Shown here in pieces: positions 8,877 to 17,238 of a DNA stretch of 64,000 nucleotides. The stretch covers positions 248,001 to 312,000 of the forward strand of contig CAJTUB010000001.1 in assembly GCA_910579465.1 (NCBI GenBank), in the 5' to 3' direction. A program made the translations under genes and the position numbers. Each line of letters opens with the position of its first letter. The first letter of the stretch is position 1. Below the pieces are notes generated by a model. The model was given only the letters and a program-made list of their open reading frames with translations. It was not told the DNA's origin and made no database searches. This DNA comes from an uncultured Lachnospiraceae bacterium. Lineage in GTDB: Bacteria > Bacillota > Clostridia > Lachnospirales > Lachnospiraceae.

Positions 8877-8918
8877 CCGGAGCTGCTGCGCTTTCTGCAA
8901 CAGCCCCGGGCGTTTTTT
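8877..8918 (+). terminator. Rho-independent terminator after the MATE gene
   Basis: Interrupted stem CCGGAGCTG ... CAGCCCCGG with inner TGC/GCA pairing, followed by GCG and six T. It separates this operon from the convergent amylase gene. Confidence 0.7.
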
Positions 8919-8930
8919 CTCTTTTATCAA

Positions 8931-10610
8931 TTAATAAAAACTCTTTACCCAGTTTACCAGTGAATCATGGTGCGTATTGTCATAGACGTCCTGACGCATC
9001 CGGTCGGTGACAGGGCCTTTCTTTTCCATGATGGCAAGAATCGCCTCCTGCAATCCTGCGATTTTCCCTCTTTCAAATGCCTCGTCCTGCGGGGCAGTCT
9101 CTGGTGCCTGTGGTGCATCCGCAGGACTTTGTGCCGGGGCCGGGGAGGCTGTGTCGTCCTGTCCTGCCTCCGGTGCTTCGCCCTGTGCCGGAACAGACGG
9201 CGCAGGCTCTTTTGCCGTGACAGGCAGGACCGGTTCTGGCGAAAGGGTAGTTTCTCCGCCCTCTTGTACCGGCAGCCAGATATCTCCTGCATTTGCCCGG
9301 ATATTGACTGTAATATGTCCGTCGGTTACGGATACCCGCTCCCCGGACAGGGCGCCAATATATTCCCCCGCGTTGCCACATGGAAGCGTCATAACATAGT
9401 CGCTGTCGTCGTTGTTTACCGTAACCAGGACGTCGGTCCTGTTATGATTTCTGGAAAAAGCATACTGGCGGTTTTTCAAAAGCAGCTCCCGGTAGCTGCC
9501 GTAGGAAAGTGCCGGTGTTGTCCGGCGGATGCGTCCGAGGGCAGCAATCAGGCGCGTATGAGGGTTTCCATTGACTGCGTCCGCATAGTCGGAAAGAGAG
9601 AGCGCCGGGCGCAGGGAGTCGTCCGAAAACTTCTCCTTCCTGCCCTCGATTGCAAACTCCGAACCGTAATAGATGGACGGGACGCCGGGCAGGGTGTAGA
9701 GCAGGATATGGACAGGCGTAAAATGTGCCTTGTTTGACAGCTTCGTATAAATCCGCTCTACGTCGTGGTTGTCCACAAAATTGTAAAGCTTCAGCCCGTC
9801 CGGACGGCAGCCGCCCATTTCGTAGAGCCGCTTTACCGTGTGCGCAATCTCAAAATAATTGTGGTCGTTATGACCGGAATAAAGCGCCTTATGAAGATGA
9901 TAATTGGTAACGGAATGAAGTGTACCCTCATTGACCCAGCGGGTATAGTCGCCGTGGATGACCTCGCCCATCAGCCAGAAGTCTTCTTTTACTTCGTTTG
10001 CGACCCGCCGGAGTGTCTGCATATATTCAAAGTTCAGTACATCAGCAGCATCCAGCCGGATGCCGTCAATATCAAACTCACTTACCCAGAACCGGATGAC
10101 ATCACAGATATAGTCCCGTACCGCCGGATTGTTCTGGTTCAGCTTGGCAAGCAGGTTGTAGCCGCCCCAGTTCTCATAGGAAAAACCGTCGTTGTATTCA
10201 TTATTTCCCCAGAAGTTTATATTGCAGTACCAGTCCCTGTAAGGGGAGTTTTCCCTGTTTTTCTGAATATCCCGGAAGGCAAAGAAGTCCCTGCCGGTGT
10301 GGTTAAATACCCCGTCTAAAATAACCCGGATTCCCTGTGCGTGGCACTCCTTCACAAAGTTTGCAAGGTCCTCGTTCGTACCGAGACGGCCATCCAGCTT
10401 TTTGTAATCCGTCGTTTCATAGCCGTGACCGACGGATTCGAAAAGAGGTCCGATATAGATTGCAGTGCAGCCGATGTTTTTGATATGGGAAATCCACGGA
10501 AGCACCGTATTCAAACGATGTACCGGCTCGCCGTAAGGGTTCTGCTTCGGCGCTCCGGTCAGTCCCAGCGGATAAATGTGATAGAAAATGGCTTCGTCAT
10601 ACCATGCCAT
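8931..10610 (-). CDS. GH13 alpha-amylase family enzyme with Pro/Ala linker and C-terminal domain
   Basis: A 559-residue protein without a signal peptide, so an intracellular alpha-glucan enzyme. GH13 regions are present: DGVFNHTG (99-106), nucleophile Asp187 in GIRLDAAD, acid/base Glu216 in LMGEVIHG, and Asp283 in FVDNHD. The substrate is likely maltodextrin or a related alpha-1,4-glucan. After a C-terminal beta domain there is an Ala/Pro-rich linker (about 445-505) and a conserved-looking helical tail (FERGKIAGLQEAILAIMEKKG). That tail is not part of a minimal amylase and may mediate binding or oligomerisation. The leader on the minus strand contains a duplicated ribosome-site sequence (see separate entry). 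It converges on the MATE gene. Confidence 0.92.
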   Translation of the reverse strand: MAWYDEAIFYHIYPLGLTGAPKQNPYGEPVHRLNTVLPWISHIKNIGCTAIYIGPLFESVGHGYETTDYKKLDGRLGTNEDLANFVKECHAQGIRVILDGVFNHTGRDFFAFRDIQKNRENSPYRDWYCNINFWGNNEYNDGFSYENWGGYNLLAKLNQNNPAVRDYICDVIRFWVSEFDIDGIRLDAADVLNFEYMQTLRRVANEVKEDFWLMGEVIHGDYTRWVNEGTLHSVTNYHLHKALYSGHNDHNYFEIAHTVKRLYEMGGCRPDGLKLYNFVDNHDVERIYTKLSNKAHFTPVHILLYTLPGVPSIYYGSEFAIEGRKEKFSDDSLRPALSLSDYADAVNGNPHTRLIAALGRIRRTTPALSYGSYRELLLKNRQYAFSRNHNRTDVLVTVNNDDSDYVMTLPCGNAGEYIGALSGERVSVTDGHITVNIRANAGDIWLPVQEGGETTLSPEPVLPVTAKEPAPSVPAQGEAPEAGQDDTASPAPAQSPADAPQAPETAPQDEAFERGKIAGLQEAILAIMEKKGPVTDRMRQDVYDNTHHDSLVNWVKSFY

Positions 10611-10619
10611 AGTAAGTTA

Positions 10620-10736
10620 CCTCCTGCTCGTTCGCGTAGCGCGCTCGCAGGCGGGGCACCCGTCTGCCGGAAACAAAAAGATGTTTCCGCATCCGCCGTC
10701 TTCCTCCTGCTCACTTTGCTTTTCACGGATATTATA
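10620..10736 (-). promoter_or_regulatory. Amylase promoter and leader with duplicated ribosome site
   Basis: On the minus strand a TATAAT box (10731-10736) is followed by two copies of GAGCAGGAGG, at 10703-10712 and 10620-10629. The second copy sits nine bases before the amylase ATG. The 73 bp between them hold a hairpin (GGAAACA/TGTTTCC) and a GC-rich GCGAGCGCGCTACGCG stretch. The arrangement looks like an insertion that duplicated the ribosome site, or a structured regulatory leader. The -35 is weak. Confidence 0.5.
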
Positions 10737-10797
10737 CCACGGGGGAAAAAATATTGCATTAAAATTTTGACAACTTTAGTAAGATTAAAAAAGAATG

Positions 10798-10840
10798 CCA
10801 CAGAGAACAGCAGAAACAGGCTGTCTTCTGTGGTATTTTT
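10798..10840. terminator. Bidirectional terminator between amylase and recombinase
   Basis: Stem CCACAGA/TCTGTGG with an inner CAGC/GCTG, flanked by a T-run on the right and by an A-run (T-run on the minus strand) on the left. It would stop leftward transcription leaving the recombinase segment before it reaches the amylase. Confidence 0.75.
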
Positions 10841-10871
10841 AACGGATACTTATTCTGTAAGGCTGTAACAT

Positions 10872-10923
10872 AAAAAGCGGAGTGTAATGAAGTACCGCAC
10901 TTCATTACAGGGTGCCGCTTTTT
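10872..10923 (-). terminator. Recombinase terminator built around the left inverted site
   Basis: AAAAAGCGG (10872-10880) pairs with CCGCTTTTT (10915-10923), enclosing the 25-bp palindrome. On the minus strand it ends in five T just after the recombinase stop. One outer arm lies outside and the other inside the segment bounded by the inverted sites, so inversion would break it. Confidence 0.7.
10884..10908 (+). repeat. Left 25-bp palindromic recombination site (IRL)
   Basis: Two perfect 10-bp arms, GTAATGAAGT and ACTTCATTAC, around an asymmetric ACCGC centre. An exact reverse-complement copy is at 12299-12323. The layout (inverted arms with a short central spacer) is that of a tyrosine-recombinase core site. 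The recombinase stop codon (TAA) lies inside this site, so the reading frame survives inversion. Confidence 0.85.
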
Positions 10924-12092
10924 CCTTTCAATCCAGGCTCCCCGGACCTTTTATACAAGGATTCTGACTGCGTAATGTCCGGCGCCAGTTTTTCCATCTG
11001 CGCCCTTTTTTGCTGCATGGAAGGATGCACATAAATGGAAAGTGTCGTATGAATGCTGGAATGTCCCAGAATCTCCGACAGGGATTTCGTATCAAAGCCT
11101 GTTTCGATGCAGCGGGTGGCAAATGTATGACGCAGCGTATGGAACGGATAGCTTCCGATTGCATTCCGCTCAAGATATTTCCGGTAGCGTACATAGTATT
11201 GATGAGGCTCTGTATAAGTTCTGCTGCCTGTCAGCAGATAGCAGTCGCCGCTGCGGCGTCTCCCTTTCAGGTAATTGAGCAGAAAATCCGGCAGGGGAAT
11301 GACACGGAACGAGCTTTCCGTCTTTGGTCCGCTCAGGATTACCTTGGTCTTTCCGGGGGTGTCCGGACTGAGGTCCGCAATGCGTTCCACGGTCCGGCAG
11401 ATACTCACCGCCGCATTTCCAAAATCAATATCAGACCACCGCAGCCCGCAGAGTTCCCCGATTCTGACGCCTGTAAACAGGGTAAACAAAATCCCGAGGC
11501 TGACATCGTCGTCAGACGTCAGCAGACACCGCTCCAGCTTTCTTCTGCTTTCCTCCGTGAGAGTTCTGGACGGTCTGCTTTTTCCCTGCGGATATTTCAG
11601 GCGGCCGATGTCCGGACAGCAAAAGTGATTTTCTTTCCCATAGTTCAGAATCGATTTTAAAACACACAGAATATCTGTTACGGTTTTCGGTGCAAGCGCT
11701 GACCCGCCTGTGCCGCCTCTTGCCAGAAGAGCCGATGTAATCCCGTTCAGATATTTCTGGTCTATTTTTTCCAGCGCCGTTTCTTCTAAAAACGGCAACA
11801 GATATTTTTCTACAACACGGTAATACCTTGTATAAGTAGACTCCTTTACCGTATCCCTGATGTCGTCAAGCCATGCTTTTGCAAGGACAGGAAAGGCTTC
11901 CGGTCGTCCGGGCGGCACGCGGCAGGGATTTCCGGACATACTCTGCTCCGCAGTTCTCTTTGCTTTTACTTCCCTGTAAGTGCTGCCATAGACATAACGG
12001 TATTTTGCTTTCCCGTTTTCATAGTGATGGATGTATCTTGCTTCCCATCGTCCGTCCTTTCGTTTAAAAATATTTTCTCCCTTTCTTGCCAT
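10905..12092 (-). CDS. Tyrosine recombinase (phage integrase family)
   Basis: A 395-residue site-specific recombinase. The N-terminal 50 residues (GRWEARYIHHYENGKAKYR) look like the arm-binding domain of Tn916/phage integrases; a SAM-like core-binding domain spans about 70-165. The catalytic set is complete: Arg210 in TGVRIGE, Lys257 in GPKTESSF, His318-x-x-Arg321 in FHTLRHTF, His344 in ILGHSS and nucleophile Tyr354 in SIYVHPS. A GGAGG site precedes the ATG. No excisionase, relaxase, phage or transposon genes adjoin it. It is enclosed by two identical palindromic sites in inverted orientation, which suggests a DNA invertase role rather than a mobile-element integrase. A TATAAT-like minus-strand box lies upstream with a weak -35. 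Confidence 0.93.
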   Translation of the reverse strand: MARKGENIFKRKDGRWEARYIHHYENGKAKYRYVYGSTYREVKAKRTAEQSMSGNPCRVPPGRPEAFPVLAKAWLDDIRDTVKESTYTRYYRVVEKYLLPFLEETALEKIDQKYLNGITSALLARGGTGGSALAPKTVTDILCVLKSILNYGKENHFCCPDIGRLKYPQGKSRPSRTLTEESRRKLERCLLTSDDDVSLGILFTLFTGVRIGELCGLRWSDIDFGNAAVSICRTVERIADLSPDTPGKTKVILSGPKTESSFRVIPLPDFLLNYLKGRRRSGDCYLLTGSRTYTEPHQYYVRYRKYLERNAIGSYPFHTLRHTFATRCIETGFDTKSLSEILGHSSIHTTLSIYVHPSMQQKRAQMEKLAPDITQSESLYKRSGEPGLKGKSGTL

Positions 12093-12221
12093 AAAGGCTT
12101 CCTCCTTTCAATCTGACACTGATTTTGACTGCGAATCAATTATAATACAAATATTGGGAACACTTCTGACGCGCTTTTTAATATTCATGGAATGCTTCCG
12201 GTGAAAATCAAAACGGTTTTA

Positions 12222-12250
12222 TTGACAAAAACTTATTCCTATGATATAAT
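12222..12250 (+). promoter_or_regulatory. Perfect consensus promoter inside the invertible segment
   Basis: TTGACA (12222-12227), 17-bp spacer, TATAAT (12245-12250), pointing right. Predicted transcription starts near 12257, crosses the right palindromic site, and enters the helicase gene at 12410. It is the only outward-facing promoter seen in the segment, and flipping the segment would turn it away from the helicase. Confidence 0.88.
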
Positions 12251-12298
12251 TCAAAGGATTCAAGGTGCGAATTGGCACGATTTTTGCAAATTTTCCTT

Positions 12299-12323
12299 GT
12301 AATGAAGTGCGGTACTTCATTAC
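12299..12323 (+). repeat. Right 25-bp palindromic recombination site (IRR)
   Basis: Exact reverse complement of the site at 10884-10908: the same 10-bp arms with GCGGT at the centre. It sits in the predicted 5' leader of the helicase transcript, 87 bp before its start codon. Identity between the copies stops at the site edges. Confidence 0.85.
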
Positions 12324-12409
12324 GCACAATAAGCCCGCCAGCCATAGTATTCCCTGCTTCCCAGAGGGTTATACCGGAGGAGTGCCGGGCAGGAGAGGAG
12401 GGATTGCAG

Positions 12410-14524
12410 ATGGGAACTACACTGTTCGGACACAACCGTGCCGCATACGAGGCAGCACTTGCATTGATGGAAAAAACGGGGAAGGCGGCGGTCGTCCACC
12501 CGACCGGGACAGGAAAGTCGTTTATTGCCTTCTGTCTTTGTGAGGAACACCCGGAATGTACTGTCTGCTGGCTTTCTCCCTCCGGATATATTTTTAAGGT
12601 GCAGGAGGAGAACTGGGTTGCCGCCGGAGGGAGCAGACTTTCGAATCTTCGCTTTTTTACCTATGCCAAGCTCTTGCTGATGGAACCGGAGGAGCTTTCC
12701 GGGATAAAGCCGGACTACATCGTTCTTGACGAGTTCCACCGCTTAGGCGGGAAGATGTGGGGGGAAGGGGTAAAACGGCTCCGGGAGCTGTATCCGGAGG
12801 TTCCTGTACTCGGACTTTCTGCAACGAACATCCGGTATCTGGATAATCAGAGGGACATGGCGCAGGAGCTGTTTGACGGGAACATTGCCTCTTCTATGTC
12901 GCTCGGGGAAGCCATTGTCCGGGGGATTTTAAATCCGCCGAAATATGTGCTTTCGGTCTACTCCTGGCAGAAGGAGCTGGAACAGTATGAGGAAAGGGTC
13001 CGTACTGCGAAAAACAGGGCGGTACGGGAAGAAGCGGGGAACTATCTGGAGGCACTCCGCCGGGCGCTGGAAAAGGCAGACGGTCTTCCGGAAATTTTCC
13101 AGAAGCACCTGCCGGACAGACAGGGGAAGTACATTGTTTTCTGTTCAGGATTAAGGCATATGCAGGAGATGATGGAAAAGGTGCCGGAGTGGCTTGCAGA
13201 AATAGATAGAGCCCCCCGTATTTATCCGGTCTTTTCAGAGGAGCCGGAGGCAGATAAAAACCTTGCGGCATTCCGGGCAGACGACAGCGCTCATCTGAAG
13301 CTTCTGTTCTGTATTGATATGCTGAATGAAGGAATCCATGTGGAGGACATAAGCGGTGTGCTTTTGCTGCGTCCGACGGTCTCTCCGGTTATTTATAAAC
13401 AGCAGATCGGGCGTGCCTTATCTGCCGGCAGGAAAAAGGACGCGGTAATTTTTGATATTGTTCTTAACATCGAAAACCTGTGCAGCATTGGGGCGGTTGA
13501 GGAGGAAATGCGGACGGTTATGACCTGTTACCAGTCCCAGGGAAGGGAAAAGGAAATTATCAACGGGGAGTTCCGGGTCATAGACGAGGTAAAGGACTGT
13601 CTGTGCCTGTTCCGGAAGTTAAACGAAACGCTGGGCGCCTCATGGGAGATGATGTATGAGGCGGCAGTGCACTATTATAATGAACACGGAAACCTTCTGG
13701 TGCCGAAACGCCATATCACAGAGGAAGGACTTTCCCTCGGAGCATGGATTGCAACGCAACGCCGGGTATACGCAGGAAAAGCAGACGGCGTACTGACGGA
13801 AAAACAGATTGAAAAGCTTTCCGCCATCGGCATGCGCTGGCAGTGTGCAAGCGATGCCGCATGGGAGAAAAATTATGCTGCAGCCAAAAGGTACTATCAG
13901 GAACACGGGAATCTTCTGGTGAACATCGGAGAGAACGACTACTGCGGGGCAGCGCTCGGGAAATGGATTGCACAGCTCCGCTCCTATAAAAAAAGCAATA
14001 CCCGTTCTGCTTATCTGTCACCGGAACGGGTGGCAGCACTGGATGCAATCAGAATGGTCTGGGATGTGCCGGCCTACTGCTGGGAGCAGAACTACCGCGC
14101 GGCAGAGCAGTATTACAGGGAGCATGGCAGCCTTACTATGGCGCATGACTATGTAGACAAGGAAGGGGTCTGTCTTGGAGCATGGATTTCTAAAATGCGT
14201 ATGGCAAGAGGAAATGCAGGCTACCGGGGGGCAGCACTGACCGGGGAACAAATCAGGCGTCTGGACGAAATTGGAATGAAATGGGGCTCCAGGCATGACG
14301 CGGTATGGGAGGAAGCCTATGAGGAAGCATGCTGTTACCAGGAACAGAAAGGGAATCTGGACGTCCCTGCTGTCTATATTACGGAAAGAGGATGCCGTCT
14401 GGGGAAATGGCTCCGTCACCAGAGGGATGCTTACAGAGAGGGCAGGCTGTCGGCGGAACGGAAGGAAAAGCTTTCTGCTATCGGCATGAGATTGGGCGCC
14501 GGAACGCGGCTGGGAGAGCAGTAG
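12410..14524 (+). CDS. SF2 helicase with four helicase-associated (HA) repeats
   Basis: The start at 12410 is set by AGGAGAGGAGGG seven bases upstream; the longer in-frame TTG opening has no ribosome site. The product has 704 residues. Helicase motifs: Walker A HPTGTGKS (30-37), DEFH (107-110), LSATN (136-140) and motif VI QQIGRALSAGR (331-341). Residues about 410-704 contain four repeats of about 70 residues, each with W-x(6-8)-AA-x-YY-x-EHGNL and LG-x-WI ending near L-x-x-IGM-x-W; these match the HA domain, thought to bind nucleic acid. Function is unknown: DNA/RNA remodelling, defence or control of the operon are all possible. It lies directly downstream of the invertible promoter and upstream of the exopolysaccharide genes. 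Confidence 0.88.
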   Translation: MGTTLFGHNRAAYEAALALMEKTGKAAVVHPTGTGKSFIAFCLCEEHPECTVCWLSPSGYIFKVQEENWVAAGGSRLSNLRFFTYAKLLLMEPEELSGIKPDYIVLDEFHRLGGKMWGEGVKRLRELYPEVPVLGLSATNIRYLDNQRDMAQELFDGNIASSMSLGEAIVRGILNPPKYVLSVYSWQKELEQYEERVRTAKNRAVREEAGNYLEALRRALEKADGLPEIFQKHLPDRQGKYIVFCSGLRHMQEMMEKVPEWLAEIDRAPRIYPVFSEEPEADKNLAAFRADDSAHLKLLFCIDMLNEGIHVEDISGVLLLRPTVSPVIYKQQIGRALSAGRKKDAVIFDIVLNIENLCSIGAVEEEMRTVMTCYQSQGREKEIINGEFRVIDEVKDCLCLFRKLNETLGASWEMMYEAAVHYYNEHGNLLVPKRHITEEGLSLGAWIATQRRVYAGKADGVLTEKQIEKLSAIGMRWQCASDAAWEKNYAAAKRYYQEHGNLLVNIGENDYCGAALGKWIAQLRSYKKSNTRSAYLSPERVAALDAIRMVWDVPAYCWEQNYRAAEQYYREHGSLTMAHDYVDKEGVCLGAWISKMRMARGNAGYRGAALTGEQIRRLDEIGMKWGSRHDAVWEEAYEEACCYQEQKGNLDVPAVYITERGCRLGKWLRHQRDAYREGRLSAERKEKLSAIGMRLGAGTRLGEQ

Positions 14525-14559
14525 GAAAAAGGAAAACAGAGGTGGCCGGATTGGGAAGC

Positions 14560-14736
14560 ATGGTATTTTCGGAAGAACATTGTGTGATGTGCGGCGCGGT
14601 CATTCCTGAGGGCAGACAGGTGTGTATGGAATGTGAGCGGCGTGTGATGCAGGATACAAAAGCAGAGGAAAAAGGGGACGGGAGGACATCCGGCTGGAGA
14701 AAAAGGAAAGCCGGAACAGGCAGGGAAGAGGGCTAG
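14560..14736 (+). CDS. Small zinc-ribbon protein
   Basis: A 58-residue protein with CVMCGAVIPEGRQVCMEC, i.e. two CxxC knuckles as in treble-clef/zinc-ribbon folds, and a basic tail. Similar very short 'CGAxIPEG' proteins are common in Lachnospiraceae, with no assigned function. The start is uncertain: ATG at 14560 is used, while TTG at 14551 has a better-spaced AGAGGTGG site. It sits between the helicase and the priming sugar transferase, so it is probably cotranscribed with both. Confidence 0.6.
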   Translation: MVFSEEHCVMCGAVIPEGRQVCMECERRVMQDTKAEEKGDGRTSGWRKRKAGTGREEG

Positions 14737-14760
14737 CTTTGGAAGAGGAAGGAAACTGGT

Positions 14761-16161
14761 GTGGAAAAAATACTACATAAAGCAATACTTAGGCTTATAA
14801 CATTTTTGAATATTGCTTTTTTGACGGTACCCTTTGCCATTGTATGGTTCTATTACTATGCAGACCGTATCGTTACGCCGTATTATGAGCGGGGCAATCT
14901 TTTGGTGATTGCCCTGTTTGTACTGCTGTATGTAGCATTCGGGCACACCTACGACGCCTTTTTGATTTCCTATCACCGGATTTTTGAGATGGTGTATAGT
15001 CAGGTGCTGGCAGTAATGATTACCGATGTTGCAATGTATATCGTTATATCCCTGCTAAGCATGAAATTTGTAAATCCCTTTTACATGCTGGTGGTTTTAC
15101 TGGCACAGATATTGGTTTCCGGTCTGTGGTCCTACACAACACAGACCTGGTATTTTGCCACGGTACGTCCGAAGCGCACTGCCGTCGTATACGATGCCCG
15201 CAGGGGGATAGAGGATTTAATCCATGAGTACAGATTAAACAAAAAATTTGATGTAGTCGCAACGGCAACGGCATCGGACTGCATCGGCGGCCGGCTGAAG
15301 ATGTTAGAAGGAATGGAGGCCGTATTTGTATGCGGCGTACACAGCCATGACAGGAATATTATTTTGAAATATTGTGTGGAAAATGATATCCGCCTGTTTG
15401 TAATACCGCGGGTAGGCGACGTGATTATGAGCGGTGCCAAAAAGATGCACATGCTCCATCTGCCGATGCTTATGGCAGAGCGCTATAATCCGCCGGCGGA
15501 GTATTTATTTCTGAAGCGGATGTTTGATATTATTGCGTCGGGCGTGGCACTGATTCTCGCTTCGCCGGTTATGCTGGTGACTGCGGCGGCAATTAAGCTC
15601 TGTGACAGGGGACCGGTGTTTTACCGGCAGTGCAGATTGACAAAGGATGGAAAGCAGTTCCATGTATTGAAGTTCCGCAGTATGCGGGTTGACGCGGAGA
15701 AAGACGGCGCCCGGTTATCGACAGGAGATAAGGACGACCGTGTGACGCCGGTAGGACGTTTTATACGCAAGGTGCGTATTGATGAACTCCCACAGCTGCT
15801 TAACATTCTGGAAGGCTCTATGTCAATCGTAGGGCCAAGACCGGAGCGGCCGGAGATAGCAGAGCAGTACCTGGAGGAACTGCCGGAGTTTAATCTCCGT
15901 CTGCAGGCAAAGGCGGGACTGACCGGCTATGCGCAGGTGTACGGTAAGTATAATACGACGCCCTATGATAAGCTGCAGATGGATTTGATGTATATTGCCA
16001 ATCCGAGTCTGATGGAGGATTTCCGGATTATCTTTGCAACAATTAAAATCCTGTTTTTACCGGAAAGTACGGAAGGTATTGCAGAAGGTCAGACAACTGC
16101 AGCGATGGTTGAAATGACTGCTGCCAAAGAAGCGGAAGGGCAGGAAAAGGAAGAATGCTGA
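14761..16161 (+). CDS. Undecaprenyl-phosphate sugar phosphotransferase (priming transferase)
   Basis: A 466-residue protein starting at GTG. The N-terminus has four or five hydrophobic segments within residues 10-125 and a CoA-binding-like middle. The C-terminal bacterial sugar transferase domain begins at about 250 with KRMFDIIASGVALI; KFRSMRVDA, DELPQLLNILEG, MSIVGPRPERPE and GLTGYAQVYGKYNT are all present. The enzyme moves a sugar-1-phosphate from a UDP-sugar onto undecaprenyl phosphate, the first step of Wzy-dependent polysaccharide synthesis. It heads the glycan genes that run to galE, which fixes the nature of this operon. Confidence 0.93.
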   Translation: MEKILHKAILRLITFLNIAFLTVPFAIVWFYYYADRIVTPYYERGNLLVIALFVLLYVAFGHTYDAFLISYHRIFEMVYSQVLAVMITDVAMYIVISLLSMKFVNPFYMLVVLLAQILVSGLWSYTTQTWYFATVRPKRTAVVYDARRGIEDLIHEYRLNKKFDVVATATASDCIGGRLKMLEGMEAVFVCGVHSHDRNIILKYCVENDIRLFVIPRVGDVIMSGAKKMHMLHLPMLMAERYNPPAEYLFLKRMFDIIASGVALILASPVMLVTAAAIKLCDRGPVFYRQCRLTKDGKQFHVLKFRSMRVDAEKDGARLSTGDKDDRVTPVGRFIRKVRIDELPQLLNILEGSMSIVGPRPERPEIAEQYLEELPEFNLRLQAKAGLTGYAQVYGKYNTTPYDKLQMDLMYIANPSLMEDFRIIFATIKILFLPESTEGIAEGQTTAAMVEMTAAKEAEGQEKEEC

Positions 16162-16197
16162 AAACAGAACGAAGCATGTAGGAAAGAAGGGATACCG

Positions 16198-17169
16198 GTG
16201 AAATCGAAAGAAAATAGAAGGATAAAGATGCTTTTCTGTGTATTAAGTGTCGTGCTAATCTGGGGAATCTACGCGGTGATGGTGAAATGGGTCAGGTGGG
16301 AGGTGGAGAAAGAAAATGCAATTATAGCCTGGGCAGAGTTTGATTCTAATATCTTAGCTGGAATTGATGAGATCCAAGAGAACAATGGAAAACTGAGTAT
16401 TTCGGGATGGGCACTGAGAATAGATTCTGAAATTAAAGATATCAAAGTAGTTTTGCAGGATACGGCAGGGAAGGGACAGCAGGTTATAGAGACAACGGCA
16501 GCAGAAAATAGCAATTTGAAACAATATATAAGATACTTGGAATTAGAGGGAAATTATAGTAATGGTGGTTTTTTAGCAGAGGTGAAGGAGAATAAGCTAA
16601 AGAAAAAGAACTGCTATGAACTTTTTCTTTATATTAGCTATGAGGAAGAAACAGCAAATGAGGATGGAAGTGACAAACAGGCAGAAAAGGGGAAGAAAAT
16701 TAAAACGGAACAATATCTGTATGATGGAGAAATATATAATTACAACCCGAAAGTGTTTGTAGAACCTGAATTCAGGGAGGGAACAATGCAGCAGGTTGTA
16801 CAGGAGGGAAAAGTATGCGCATACAGCCCTGAAGGAAAGGCCTGGGTATACTTGTATGAAGAAAGTTTGTATTGGATTTTAGATAAAACAGTGGAAGTGA
16901 ACTGTAAAGAACCAAAGAAAGTTTATTTGCATTTATATTCTACGGATATAAAAAGATTACCTGAAAATCGTCAAATTTATTTATTTGATAATTTGGATTT
17001 CTATTTTAAGGATTTTCAGCTTCTTCTTGAAGAGGAATCCTTGTATTGTGCAGCGAAAGCGGAATTGAATGTAAAATATCCGGTAAGCTATGTGCGGACA
17101 GGGCTGTATGACCATGAGACAGGTGAGAAATATTGGTCATTAGAGTTTCGGCTTCCAACGGCACAATAA
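16198..17169 (+). CDS. Membrane-anchored protein of unknown function in the polysaccharide operon
   Basis: A 323-residue protein from GTG at 16198 (an ATG at 16228 also has a fair ribosome site). One hydrophobic segment near residues 10-30 is followed by a hydrophilic, largely beta-type extracellular part containing SISGWALRIDSEIK. I do not recognise a domain. Single-pass surface proteins of this kind occur in exopolysaccharide operons, where they may be assembly or anchoring factors, but this is only context. From here to about 26 kb the DNA becomes visibly AT-richer than the flanks. Confidence 0.6.
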   Translation: MKSKENRRIKMLFCVLSVVLIWGIYAVMVKWVRWEVEKENAIIAWAEFDSNILAGIDEIQENNGKLSISGWALRIDSEIKDIKVVLQDTAGKGQQVIETTAAENSNLKQYIRYLELEGNYSNGGFLAEVKENKLKKKNCYELFLYISYEEETANEDGSDKQAEKGKKIKTEQYLYDGEIYNYNPKVFVEPEFREGTMQQVVQEGKVCAYSPEGKAWVYLYEESLYWILDKTVEVNCKEPKKVYLHLYSTDIKRLPENRQIYLFDNLDFYFKDFQLLLEEESLYCAAKAELNVKYPVSYVRTGLYDHETGEKYWSLEFRLPTAQ

Positions 17170-17238
17170 AGTGTCTGCCATTTATAGGGGAAATAGATAA
17201 AAGTGTAGCTGAGATAAGAAAGGTGGATAAATAGCAGT

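Noticed and set aside
10905..12092. Prophage or integrative element remnant
   Set aside because: No phage, relaxase, excisionase or replication genes adjoin, and the paired sites are inverted, not direct as att sites of an integrated element would be. This is not fully excluded.
12272..12409. N-terminal extension of the helicase
   Set aside because: There is no ribosome site, it would start 15 bp after the predicted transcription start, and its residues are not helicase-like. The start at 12410 has a strong site.
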